Both the position numbers and the translations under genes were made by a program. A DNA stretch of 39,244 nt, from assembly GCF_026151205.1 (NCBI RefSeq), contig NC_087076.1, forward strand, positions 15,177,675 to 15,216,918, given 5' to 3'. Shown piece after piece: positions 8,457-19,285 of this stretch (position 1 is the first letter of the stretch; each line of letters begins with the position of its first letter). This DNA comes from Bolinopsis microptera (lineage: Eukaryota > Ctenophora > Tentaculata > Lobata > Bolinopsidae). Under the pieces are notes generated by a model. The model saw nothing but the letters and a program-made list of their open reading frames with translations, ran no database searches and was not told the DNA's origin.

Positions 8457-11400
8457 GTAAGCAACATAAATAAAAACACGCATATAGAACAATGAAAACT
8501 GCTTATGAATTCAAATTTGAAAAATTGTGCATATAAAAAAAACATATTGAATATTTTATTTCGATGACAAAAAATAATACCCCAGTTAAAAGATTTTTGA
8601 ATTTTGCACTAAAAACACGGCAGCGATTCTGTATGAAATTCTGTAAAATATCCAAAAATCACCATATTCAAAAACAATGTTAATATTGAGCCTGAATTTT
8701 TGCAGAGTCTCTCGACCTTGAGTCTTGACCAAATCGACTGAAAAAATTAAATAATATTTCTGTAAACTTGAAAGCATTTGTTGAAATTTAGCTTCGACTA
8801 TGTAAAATATTGTTTGACATTATCACCACTTGATGACGTCATCACGTTTTTAGATCTTGACTTTCTTTAAAGGAAAATGTTTGACCTTACATAAATCAAT
8901 TAACTAAAACTAATGTACTCCTTCATTCAATTTTCAGATTTAGATGCTGCTGACTCCCAAACGGTAGGAGCCAGTGGCTGCAGCGGCAATTTCATCATCT
9001 TCGTTGCTGCGAAATACTATGCACCTGGTAACCTGGCTTGTCCAGCTCTATCTAATGCGTTGGCAGTGATACAAGATTTGTGTGACTACAGGTTTTATTG
9101 TGAAATCCAGGTAGGAACGGTGTACCGGTACAATGATCCCTGCCCAGGCTATTCTAAAAAGTTAGAGGTGAGGAAACTGAAACTTCTTGACGACTTCTTG
9201 ACCATTTCTTGCATCGTAAACCAATGGAATTTTGTTAATTTGTAGCCCTTGGTTAAATTTGATCGACTATCAACACGTTTCGTACTAGGAACATGTAAAT
9301 AATTCAAATAACCAAAATTAAAATCCATCTTAGAAACATAAGTATTGATCCCCCTCTAGGCAACATATGGTTGTACTACTTGTCTTGGAGGATACCGTCT
9401 TGCGTACGGTACAAGTTGCACGATATGCGGACAGAGTTCTTACAATGCTAAAGGGGTATCGCAGACCTGTTCTAGCTGTCCTAGTGGAACTACGGTTAAG
9501 CCCGGTCAGGGAAAAAGTGTAGATGACTGCAAGCCGTGGGGTAGGTTATTTACCTTCCAGTTCCGATTATTTGAGTTTTTTGTTGAAAAGACGACAAACA
9601 TAAATTGCGAAATGTGTGGAATTTAGCAGTAGAATTAAGAAATCCTACAGACTTTGTATCATATAGTTAAGTTGTTAACTCTTTAACTCTTTTCTTTTGA
9701 GACCCTAATATTTCCGATCCCAGATCCTTGTGATGGTGGCAACTACCTAGACCAATCGTACGAGTGTCAACCATGTGCACAAGGAACATACAGCCCTGGA
9801 GTACAAACTTCAAGCTGTTATAATTGTCCCTCTGGGAAAACAGTGGCACCTGGTGATGGCAGATCAGTAAATGACTGCTCTTGGAGTAAGTCAGAATATT
9901 TGATAAACTTAATGTACGATGTTTCGAGCTGTATTGATTCAATAAAGTCAATGATCAACTGGACTGGTAAAAAGGGTGCTGGGGCCACAATTAAAACTGA
10001 GATCAGAATTTTTGACTCATTAAACTTACTTCTGTCTTGAAAATTCAGTAATAGAAATCAATTGAATTTGTATCTGCCTGGCCCTTCTTATTGACGAATC
10101 TAAATGTATGTACAGTGTATAATCTTGTTAAGATCGTTGTATCCGAACAACACTAACGAAGAATTCATAGTCCAACTGGAATGTGGCATCAAATAAAAAC
10201 AACTTTTAATAGTTGTGATAATCTAATTCAGTCGTGACGAATATAAGAAATAAGGAATAAAATGAGATTTATAAACATTGAAGAGCTTATGTTCCTTTAT
10301 ATGTAGTAGATAAATGTGATCAGAGCGAATATTTTGAACACCCTCTTCAATCTTCGTCAATCTTAATCAATCTAAAGCCTTCCTTACTAGATTTTTCCCG
10401 GATCGATCGTTGAATATAGATTATAGAGTATTAAATATTATAGTACCTATTATAGTACCTACCATGCAAATAACATTAATTTCAGTTCCTTCTTGTGCGG
10501 GGCACTCTATTTAAACCAAGCAACAGGATGTCAGAGGGACATTCTGTTGCTTGTTTTTTGCTGTTATGGTAAAGATATTAGCTCCTCAGATATTAGCTCC
10601 TATAAAAACTACCCCAGTTCCCTGTGTAAGCGGTAATTACCTTGACCAAGTGAACGGATGTACACTATGTGCACAAGGAACATACAGCGCTGGAGGAACT
10701 GTTTCATTGTGTTCTGATTGTCCTTCTGGTAAAACAGTGAGACGTGGTGATGGTAGTTCACAGAGTGACTGTACTTGGAGTAAGTCGATTTATGAAATAA
10801 ACCTCTTACATTAAATTTTAGGTTTGCTGCTTTAGAATTGAATAGTGAAAAAATCATTAGTAAACCCTGTAAACGTCATTATTTCAGTTCCTTGTGTGGA
10901 AGGACATTATCTAAACCAAGCAACAGGATGTCAGAGCTGTGAAGTTGGGACTTACAGCGCAGGAGGAACAGTTTCACAGTGTTCTAATTGCCCCTTTGGT
11001 AAAACTGTGGCTCGCGGTAATGGAGGATCAAAAAGTGACTGTACTTGGAGTAAGCCAGGATGTCAGAGCTGTGAAGTTGGGACTTACAGCGCAGGAGGAA
11101 CAGTTTCACAGTGTTCTAATTGCCCCTTTGGTAAAACTGTGGCTCGCGGTAATGGAGGATCAAAAAGTGACTGTACTTGGAGTAAGTTGGGATTTGAATT
11201 TATCCATCAAATCTCGAGGTTTGGTAGTATTATTATCAAATATCAATTAAGAAGAGTGAATGAAAAATCATTAAATCATATTAACTTCAATATTTCAGTT
11301 CCTTGTGTGGGAGGACAATATCTAAACCAAGCAACAGGATGTCAGAGCTGTGAAGTTGGGACTTACAGCGCAGGAGGAACAGTTTCACAGTGTTCTAATT

Positions 11401-14400
11401 GCCCCTCTGGTAAAACTGTGGCTCGCGGTAATAGAGGATCAAAAAGTGACTGTACTTGGAGTAAGTTGGGATTTGAATTTATCCATCAAATCTGGAGGTT
11501 TGGTAGTATTATTATCAAATATCAATTGAGAAGAGTGAATGAAAAATTATTAAATCATATTAACTTCATTTTTTCAGTTCCTTGTGTGGGAGGACAATAT
11601 TTAAACCAAGCAACAGGATGTCAGAGCTGTGGAGTAGGGACTTATAGCGCTGGAGGAACAGTTTCACAGTGTTCTAATTGTCCTTCTGGCAAAACAGTGG
11701 CTCGCGGTAATGGAGAATCAAAAAGTGACTGTACTTGGAGTAAGTTGGGATTTAAATTTATCCATCAAATCTGGAGGTTTGGTAGTACATATTATCAAAT
11801 ACCAATTAAGAAGAGTTAACAATCAAACTATATCAATTTAATTATTTCAGTTCCTTGTGTGGAAGGACATTATCTATACCAAGTATTCGGATGTATGATC
11901 TGTGGAGTAGGGACTTACAGCGCTGGAGGAACAGTTTCACAGTGTTCTAATTGCCCCTCTGGTAAAACAGTGGCTCGCGGTATTGGAGGATCATCAAGTG
12001 ACTGTACTTGGAGTAAGTTGGAATTTGAATTAATCCATCAAATCTGGAGGTTTGGTAGTATATATTATCATATATTAATTAAGAAGAGTTAACGATGAAA
12101 CTATGTTAACTTCATTATTTCAGTTCCTTGTGTGGGAGGACAATATACAAACCAAGCAACAGGATGCCAGAGCTGTGAAGTAGGGACTTTCAGTCCTGGA
12201 GGAACAATTTCCTCCTGTGTGAGCTGTTCTGAGGGAAAATCTGTTGCAGCAGGACAAGGTAGCTCGGAGAGTGACTGTTCCTGGAGTAAGTGTAAAACAG
12301 TATTTATTAACACATATTTCGAGACTAAATTTCTTATCTTGGCTATGGAATCAAGTTCCTGAACGTTTCTCTTTTATATAAAAATAATCAATTTCTTTTG
12401 AAACAAAAATGTTACTATCCCAGTTCCCTGTGATGTCGGAAAATACTTGAACCAAGTGAATGGATGTACACCATGTGCACAAGGAACATACAGCCCTGGA
12501 GGAACAAATCAAAAATGTTCTTTTTGTCCCTCTGAAAAAACAGTGGCACCTGGTCATGGCAAATCAGAGAATGACTGCTCTTGGAGTAAGTTAGAATACT
12601 TTTGAAACTTTATGTATCAACTTTCCAGCTTCGCCAATTCGATGAAGATTAATAATTACTATTGATAAACTAAATCAAAAATAAAACTTAATTATTTCAG
12701 TTCCTTGTGTGGGAGGACAATATTTAAACCAAGCAACAGGATGCCAGAGCTGTGGAGTAGGGACTTATAGCGCTGGAGGAACAGTTTCCTCCTGTGTTAG
12801 CTGTCCTGAGGGAAAATCTGTTGCAGCAGGACAAGGGAGCTCGGAGAGTGACTGTTCCTGGAGTAAGTGAATTTATTAAACAGATATTTAGCTAAAATAG
12901 GGCTAGAATTCTTGCAATAGAATCGATGAACCTTACGACTTTTGTTTCGCCCCTAAATATTGGAGTTTTTGCCAATTTTGCTGTCATTAGCTCCTAATGC
13001 TAACTATCCCAGTTCCGTGTGAAAGTGGCAATTACCTAGACCAAGTGAACGGATGTACACCATGTGGAGAAGGAACCTACAGCGGTGGAGGAACAACTTC
13101 AGAGTGTTCTAATTGTCCTTCTGGTAAAACAGTGGGACTTGGTGATGGTAATTCACAGAGTGACTGTACTTGGAGTAAGTCGAGATATTTCTATACTTTG
13201 TATGATCTATCACATGTTGAGTGACGATATTATCAAGGGTACACATTAAATATGCATATTCCAGAATGGTTTATAATTTGGCCAGCCAAATGAATTCATA
13301 TTAGGAAAATTATAGAAAATGATAACTGATAACTCTTTTGGCGCTTTTTAAAATATTTTGTTGAATACTTCCGGCACCAAAGATCTTATTCATATAAACG
13401 TGTAAAAATGGACCAAAAATGACCGATTTCAGACTAAAATGCATGTATATGATAATATTATAACCATTTGCGTATCAGTTGTTTAAAATGATTGTTATAG
13501 GATCATTATAGCTGGGTGAGATAAAACGTTTTGTACTAAGCTATAAAATATTGTACATATATGAACACATCCTTTTTGCTCAAAACTCGATCATTCGTTA
13601 TCTAATTTCAATTAAAGTCAGAAAACAATAATTACAAGAAAAGGACCATACGCTTGATCTTGGCCATTTTCAAAGGATTCGAAAATTTATCATGCAAAAA
13701 CGATTTTCATAAAAATAACATGGTGGACCACATTATCGACTTCACCATTGATTTCAGTTCCCTGCGAAGGTGGCAAGTACCTTGACCAAGTGAACGGATG
13801 TACACCATGTGGAGAAGGGACCTACAGCGCTGGAGGAAAAACTCAAAAATGTTCTAATTGTCCTTCTGGGAAAACAGTGGCATTTGGTCATGGCAGATCA
13901 GAGAATGACTGCTCTTGGAGTAAGTCGAGATATGAAAAACTCTATAACCCATCATACAAGAATATAAATTCAGAGTAATGAAAGAACCATTGTTCCACCA
14001 TATTAACTTAATTATTTCAGTTCCTTGTGTGGGGGCACACTTTCTAAACCAAGCAACAGGATGCCAGAGCTGTGAAGTAGGGACTTTCAGTCCTGGAGGA
14101 ACAGTTTCCTCCTGTGTGAGCTGTCCTGAGGGAAAATCTGTTGCAGCAGGACAAGGTAGCTCGGAGAGTGACTGTTCCTGGAGTAAGTGTAAAACAGTAT
14201 TTATTAACACATATTTAGAGATTCAAGACGGCAAACTCATTTTGAGCTGTTTCGTTAACTACCGGTTATTAAGGCATCATGCTTATGTCTAAATGTTCTT
14301 TGGTATTAACCTGGTCAGTGTACATATAAAAGGAGTTTAAAATGACAACTTTTTACTGTCAGTTCCATGTGAAGAAGGGACGTATCGGGATGCTTCTATG

Positions 14401-17303
14401 ACGAACTGTGATAAATGCGACGTTGGAGAGCAACCTAATATTGAAAAAACGGCTTGCAGTGAGCTCCTAAGAATATATTCTTGAAAATAGCACATCACAA
14501 GAGTGACCCAGTTTATGTCTACAAATATAAAACGATATACCCTCTCTTATTCTGGTTGGTGGTCTACTTACCAAACACCAATTTCAGTTCCATGCCAGGG
14601 AGGGACCTTTAAGGACGGTTCACTGTCAGTATGTCAACAGTGTCCCACAAACAGTTATAGTGCGGAGAGAGCAGGGCTGTGTATAACGTGTCCTAGAGGA
14701 TCGCATGCTTCCGAGGATCACATTCGCTGCGGTAATTTCTATAATAACCTTTATTAAGACATTTAATATATTTCACAGGTGACCTTCTGAGTTAAATCGA
14801 AATTGGTACTACAGATTTTGTTTTAAGATTGTTCATTTTAGCTTGCCCTTTTTTATATTCAATTATTCAAATCGTTCAGTTTCTTGTGAGAGTCTGCCTT
14901 CTAACTGGAAGGAGATTATAACAGAGACACAGTTCCCCCTCCCACCTGGGGCTGAAGTGTCCCTGAAGTGTAGTCCCGGACACACTCTGGCTGGAGACAG
15001 CACTGTCACATGTGTTGAGGGAACTGACTTTTCCTCAATTAACACCCCCTCTTGTGTCCTAGGTTCGAAGATAAAATGTTTTGTTTCTAATCTGTCGATT
15101 ATTAAAAGTGATTTTAGCAACTTTAAACTTTCTAAACAGGTGAATCACGTGATGACATTGCAACCCTCCTACAGAACAGATAAAATTAACATCTCACCAT
15201 TATAGACATGTGTGGGTCCCTCCCCGACACAGCAAAACTAGGAACGAGTACCGAGTTCCCGGTGCAGTACGGTGTTGTGATGACAGTGGACTGTGAGACT
15301 GCATACTATCTGTCAGGAGCTGATACTATCACCTGTATTAAAGATAGGATATACAAGTCACACCAGGATCCTGTTTGTATTGCAAGTGAGTACTCGAGGG
15401 TTTGTGAATCAGCAGACTTACTGAAATTGAGCTGGATTCCCGGGGTAAACATAATTTCTGATGAGCTCAAAGAATTAAAAAATCAAAATTAAAGATAAAC
15501 ATCTAATAAGCTAACAGTACTATCTGACCAGAGACCTGCACGCGGCTACCCCCGGAGATCACACACCTACAGACAGACACACAGTTCCCGGTGACTCACA
15601 GCACTACAGTACCAGTACAGTGTTCAGAGGGAAGGGAGCTAAGGGGGGATCTTGTGATAACGTGTGACCAGGATACTGACTTCCTCTTCCAGGAGAAACC
15701 TCGCTGTAATGAACTGGGTTCGTGAGCTGATCTTCTAGGTTACAAATAGATCAATTTGTTTTAACCTGTACCTGCCAAGTTGCTTGATATTGAAACAAAA
15801 TCATTATCCTGGAAATAATTCTGTGAGATTCAGAGGCTGACTTCTTCATATTGTGGGCTTTATCTGAATCTTAGTCATCTTTCACGCGGAGTTTTTAAAC
15901 ATAAATTAACAGTGACTCCATTGTCCAGGAACTTGCTCGGAATTACCGCTAGACAGTAATCTCTACAGTGACTCCCAGTTCCCTGTGAAGAAGGGGACAG
16001 CAGTGGATGTGAGCTGTGTGACTGGGTTCTCCTTAACCGGAGACAGAGCCATCACCTGCGTCCAGGACGCAGACTTCAACTCCCCCCGGAACTTCCCTAG
16101 CTGCTCTATCGACAAGTGCACTAGATTGCCGGATGAAATGTTCGACATGAAGACAAACATCCCTTTTCCAGTGGACTACGACACAAAAGTGGAACTGGAT
16201 TGTATCCCGGGGTACAGTCTGTCAGGAAACGGTCTGATCACCTGTATCAAGGAAAAGAACTGGGAGTATGAAGACATTCCTCGCTGTGTTTTAGGTGAGA
16301 TCCGATTGTTAATCACGGACCTAACTACGGTCGATTTTGTTGAGACATAAGAATTATACAGTGAATTGTTCCCCGCAGACACGTGTACAGAACTCCCAGC
16401 AGCTCTGTCAGAAATGACAACGACCAGCACCTTCCCCGTGATAGTAGGAACAGTGGTGGAAGTTGCCTGTAAACCGGGTCTCGCTCAAGCTGGGGACAAT
16501 GCTATTACATGTGAGAGGGGAGTAGTCTTCACCATGGAGCAACGTCCTACTTGCACCATAGGTCTGTTAAATAGCGAATGTACTAAGTATGATTGGGCAT
16601 GAGGGGCGTTTGATATCATTAAACCCTTTCAAGTCTAGGCAATTCGGTAGTGTGGCAAAGCACGGTTAACGCACGGTTAAGGCACGGTTAAAGCACAGTT
16701 AAGGCACGGTTAAGGCACAGTTAACGCACGGTTAACGCAGGTTAAGGCACAGTTAAGGCACAAACTGCCCAAAAGCAACCATTATGGTCGCTTAAGGCAC
16801 GGTTAACACACGGTTAACGCACGGTTGGGGAAATATAACATATAAACATACAAGTGGTTAACTAAGACACGGTTAAGGCACGGCTAGGGAACAAGGGTTA
16901 CATAAGGCACGGTTGAGGCACGGTCACTTAAGGCACGGTTAATGCACAGTTAAGGCACGGTTAAGGCACAAACTGCCCAAAAGCAACCATTATGGTCGCT
17001 TATGGTCGTTTCCAATTGTACAGCTTTGAAGGAAAGTTCTTGTAAAAGTCCCGATCCCGAAATATGAGTAATTGTATTCCTTTTATTCTTATCTTTAATC
17101 TTCACTCTGGCCCTCAGACCAATGTAGAAGACTGCTGACAGAGAACTATCTCATCACTAACTCGAGTTTCCCTGTCGTATACGGGACTACGATCTCAGTG
17201 TCCTGTCAGCCAGGTTACTCCTTGATGGGGAGTAAGGAGATCACATGTGAGCAGGGAATATTGTTCTCTCACCAATCCACCCGTCCTAAGTGTGTCAACC
17301 CAG
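8390..17303 (+). CDS. Secreted modular protein: SUEL lectin, ephrin-receptor-like array, sushi array
   Basis: Spliced gene of about 23 exons. In order: signal peptide (8390-8456); SUEL lectin domain (8938-9167); Cys-rich modules (9360-9540, 9724-9885, 10618-10779, 10888-11049 or to 11181, 11299-11460, 11578-11739, 11851-12012, 12124-12285, 12424-12585, 12701-12862, 13013-13174, 13758-13919, 14021-14182, 14363-14458, 14588-14731); sushi exons (14880-15062, 15206-15385, 15532-15717, 15929-16294, 16379-16561, 17118-17303). All internal phases agree, and after the lectin exon every junction is phase 1. No transmembrane segment was found, so secretion is likely unless further 3' exons exist. SUEL domains bind rhamnose or galactose, and sushi domains serve in adhesion and complement-like recognition; a role in cell-surface, matrix or immune recognition is inference. 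The end is open: the frame stops 15 nt past the last exon if unspliced (Thr then TAA), or a tiny final exon lies near 17706. Confidence 0.8.
8938..9167 (+). CDS. Exon 2: SUEL-type (rhamnose/galactose-binding) lectin domain
   Basis: The exon follows TTTTCAG and ends at donor GTGAGG (9168). It encodes about 77 residues with SGCSGNFIIFVAAKYYAPG, a spaced set of Cys residues, and the diagnostic C-terminal DPCPGYSKKLEV-type motif (DPCPG...K-x-L). In SUEL domains this DPCPGxxKyL signature forms the sugar-binding loop. The usual YG of AxYGR is replaced by KYYAPG, so ligand preference may differ. The exon lies directly after the signal peptide, the usual place for an N-terminal lectin domain. Confidence 0.75.
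9360..14731 (+). CDS. Exon array for ephrin-receptor-like (GCC2/GCC3) Cys-rich modules
   Basis: Fifteen intact exons each encode one module with the pattern C-x-x-G-x-Y-L-x-Q, GC-x-x-C-x-x-GTYS-x-GG, C-x-x-C-P-x-GK-x-V, DC-x-W, matching the ephrin_rec_like family found in ephrin receptors and many invertebrate extracellular proteins. Twelve exons are exactly 162 nt, symmetrical phase 1-1, starting after CAG with TTCC and ending TGGA before GTAAG. The last two are shorter (96 and 144 nt) and diverged. Two sequence types interleave: one with NQATGCQSC, one with DQVNGCTPC. Neighbouring introns are also near-identical (units of 273-279 bp from 11299 to 12124), so whole exon-intron units have duplicated recently. 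Modules at 12124, 12701 and 14021 share a VSC..EGKSVAAGQGSS end and form another subgroup. Confidence 0.8.
10486..10540 (+). pseudogene. Broken ephrin-like module exon
   Basis: After an intact acceptor (ATTTCAG) the sequence starts TTCCTTCTTGTGCGGGGCAC, a match to the module exons but with 2 extra bases near its start. The frame then meets a TAA (the Leu-Asn codons TTAAAC of other copies), and similarity ends after GGATGTCAGAGGG; the remaining two thirds and the donor are missing. It lies in the 730-bp gap between modules 9724-9885 and 10618-10779 and should be skipped in splicing. Confidence 0.75.
10888..11181 (+). CDS. Module exon with internal 132-bp in-frame duplication and two donors
   Basis: A 162-nt module exon (10888-11049) is followed at its donor GTAAGC (11050) by a tandem copy of its own last 132 bp (offset 132 between 10925 and 11057), ending in a second donor GTAAGT at 11182. 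Because 132 is a multiple of 3, use of either donor keeps phase 1. The long form reads through the first donor as Ser-Lys-Pro and yields nearly two modules in one exon. The copies are almost identical, so the event is recent or homogenised. Confidence 0.75.
14880..17303 (+). CDS. Sushi (CCP) domain array, seven domains
   Basis: Five single-domain exons of 180-186 nt plus one two-domain exon (15929-16294, 366 nt) encode seven sushi domains. Each shows four Cys: C-x-x-L-P at the start, V-x-x-x-C-x-x-G-Y/F after about 30 residues, L/G-x-x-x-I/V-T-C, and a final R/P-x-C before the splice site. All junctions are phase 1, like the upstream modules, so the array is shuffle-compatible. The usual sushi Trp before Cys4 is often replaced (for example by Phe-Ser or Tyr), although the fifth domain keeps NWEYEDIPRC. 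Donors at 15063 and 15718 (GTTCG) are weak but phase-consistent. Confidence 0.8.
16650..16990. repeat. Minisatellite, GGCACGGTTAA units
   Basis: Some 25 or more units of about 10-12 bp around GCACGGTTAA or GCACAGTTAA, in the intron before sushi exon 7. A higher-order repeat is visible: the block containing ACTGCCCAAAAGCAACCATT occurs at about 16767 and again at 16972, about 205 bp apart. Confidence 0.9.
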
Positions 17304-17705
17304 GTGAGACTTAATCTATCAGTAACTCAATCACGTCATTGATAACTAAAGTTGATTCTATTCGATGAAAGTTTTCGTTCAATTAGTATTACTGATACTC
17401 AATGGATAATCTGCATCTTAATGTTCCATTGATTCTTGTTTGTAACATGTCTAATGAAATTTGTGAACTTTAACGGGTTGTTTGACAGTTGTTTTGTGTG
17501 TCGAAAACTTGATGATTATTTTCCTGTTTAAAATAATAAAAACACCGATTATGATTCAAGTACTAATGTGATGGTGTTGTCCTTTGACCCTGATGGGTAT
17601 TTCAAAAGCGATTGTCTTAAAATCAAATCGAAATCATTTTGTGTCGAAGTTGAAGTTATGTATTATGATTTCTGATTTCGACAATAGTACAAATCTTAAC
17701 AACAG

Positions 17706-17784
17706 ATATACCTAAATTTTAAAGGTGATTTGAGTATGCTTCACAAATTAAACTGGAGTAGTGATGTATTGTGCAAGCAATAAA
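17706..17784 (+). CDS. Possible tiny terminal exon and polyadenylation signal
   Basis: After CTTAACAACAG (17695-17705) phase 1 gives Asp-Ile-Pro-Lys-Phe and TAA at 17720; an AATAAA lies at 17779-17784. In the duplicate at 6621-6700 the same CTTAACAACAG, a Asp-Ile-Pro-Lys-Phe start, a nearby stop and an AATAAA are kept, though surrounding bases differ. This conservation supports a 3' end here. The polypyrimidine tract is poor, so an alternative is that the last sushi exon simply reads into TAA 15 nt past its donor. Confidence 0.3.
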
Positions 17785-17849
17785 GATGCCTTTTTTATAC
17801 TCTTATAGTAAACCACTTTAATTATTAAAAAAGTGATCCGTAATAATCT

Positions 17850-18320
17850 CACTCATAAATACTTCAAAGCTTCCTACGGATATTTAGCTTCCAGTACCTC
17901 AATGGTGACTTGTCACTTGTGCCACTCACAATGAAATAATTGATAGGTTACTTGTCAAAAATTCAGTAAAAACTGTAAAGTTTCGATCAAGTAAACGGCA
18001 GAAAGGGTTATATTTAAAAATCTCCCAAAATGTCTCCTTCTATTCTGATAACTTTCGTTTTTTAATTGTATTTTGTTGGCAATCTAGCTTTCATTACCTC
18101 AATCTTGTCTTGTGTCATTTACAGTGAACTCATTAATTGGTCATTGAAGAAAAGTTGGGTCGAGGAAAGCTGATATCTGAAAACGACCGGTGACACATTT
18201 TCATGATTTTCTTTTCCTCAAAGCTTTCTCCAGATATTCAGCTTCCAGTACCTCGAGGCTTGATGGTGACCTGTAATTGTATGGTGGCCGAGGAGTGTCA
18301 TTTTTGTAATTTAAAAAAAA
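17850..18320. repeat. Degenerate tandem repeat, about 150-200 bp unit
   Basis: Three related stretches carry AGCTT(C)CAGTACCTC or CTTTCATTACCTCAAT followed by GTGACTTGTCACTTGTG-like sequence (17875, 18085, 18235). No coding potential. The repeat unit is old and imperfect. Confidence 0.4.
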
Positions 18321-18327
18321 GTATATG

Positions 18328-18530
18328 ACGAAAATGAGTCTCCTCGGCCATGGCCGAGCAGTACCAAACAATAAATGAGTCTCCTCGGCCATGACCGAGC
18401 AGTACCAAACAATAAATGAACCTCCTTGGCCAAGGCCGAGCAGTACCAAACAATATGACGAAAATGAGTCCCCTCGGTCATTGCCGAGCAGTACCAAACA
18501 ATATTCCGACCAAATGAGTCTCCTCGGGAG
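18328..18530. repeat. Tandem repeat of 40-50 bp with internal palindrome
   Basis: Four to five units of AATGAGTCTCCTCGG, CCATGGCCGAG, CAGTACCAAACAAT. Each unit centres on a palindrome, best as CTCGGCCATGGCCGAG, and unit length varies between about 40 and 50 bp because some carry ATGACGAA or ATTCCGACC at the junction. Confidence 0.85.
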
Positions 18531-18539
18531 TTGATGAAT

Positions 18540-19285
18540 CCCAGCACTCAAATACAGCCAGTACTTCGATGTTCCCATACTACCATGTTCCAAAAAAAGG
18601 AGATTTAATGGGACAAAATTGGAACATTTTCGAACATTGGTTACATCGGTTCTACTTCTAGACATACATTGATTCCCAAACTTGGTTTGAGTGGTCTTAG
18701 GACCAATATTAACTCTTTGCGAACAATTTTGAACCAATCTGAGAACGTTGAGGAGAATGTTCATTTTCGTTCATTTCTGGCCATTCCATGAGTAATTTTA
18801 TGCGATTTTTATAGCTCCTAGCCTCCTAGGCCTAGCTTACGGCTATATCTATATTAGAAAACCGAATTGAGGCTTCCCAGCACCCAAATACAGCCAATAC
18901 TTCGATGTCTCCATGTTCCAAAAATCTGGATAATCAGGACTCAGGAGGATTATTGGGACAAAATTGGAATATTGGTTACATCGCTTTTAGACATACATTG
19001 CTTCCCAAACTTGGTTTGAGTGGTCCTTGGTATGGACCAATATTAACTCTTTACGACCAATTTTGAGCCATTCTGAGCACGTTGAGGAGAATATGTTCAT
19101 TTTCGTTCATGTCTGGTTATTCATGGGTAATTTCATGCAACTTTTGATAGCTCCTAAGTCCTAGGCCTAGTTTTTAACTACATCCATCTAAGAAAACCGA
19201 ATTGAGGCTTCCCAGTACTCAAATACAGCCAATACTTCGATACAGCCAATACTTCGATACAGCCAATACTTCGATGTCCCCATTA
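18540..19285. repeat. 335-bp tandem repeat, two full units and one partial
   Basis: Units start at about 18540, 18876 and 19211 with CCCAGCACTCAAATACAGCC-like sequence and share ACTTGGTTTGAGTGGTC, AATATTAACTCTTT, and CCTAGGCCTAG. The third unit breaks off after a local triplication of TACAGCCAATACTTCGA. The minus-strand open frame at 18201-18764 runs through it and is not credible as a gene. Confidence 0.85.

Larger units (their letters stand above)
16511..17850 (+). repeat. Downstream member of the segmental duplication (matches 5445-6835)
   Basis: Contains the end of sushi domain 6, its intron, sushi domain 7 and following sequence, in the same order and orientation as 5445-6835. The two copies flank the whole lectin gene as direct repeats. 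This copy holds the GGCACGGTTAA minisatellite; the other holds a LINE. Confidence 0.8.

Noticed and set aside
16650-16990. Possible CRISPR-like array
   Set aside because: The units are contiguous minisatellite repeats without unique spacers, in a eukaryotic intron.
18201-18764. 187-codon minus-strand frame
   Set aside because: It crosses two unrelated tandem repeats, and its middle is a translation of the 40-50-bp unit (repeated CLVLLG); no family pattern.
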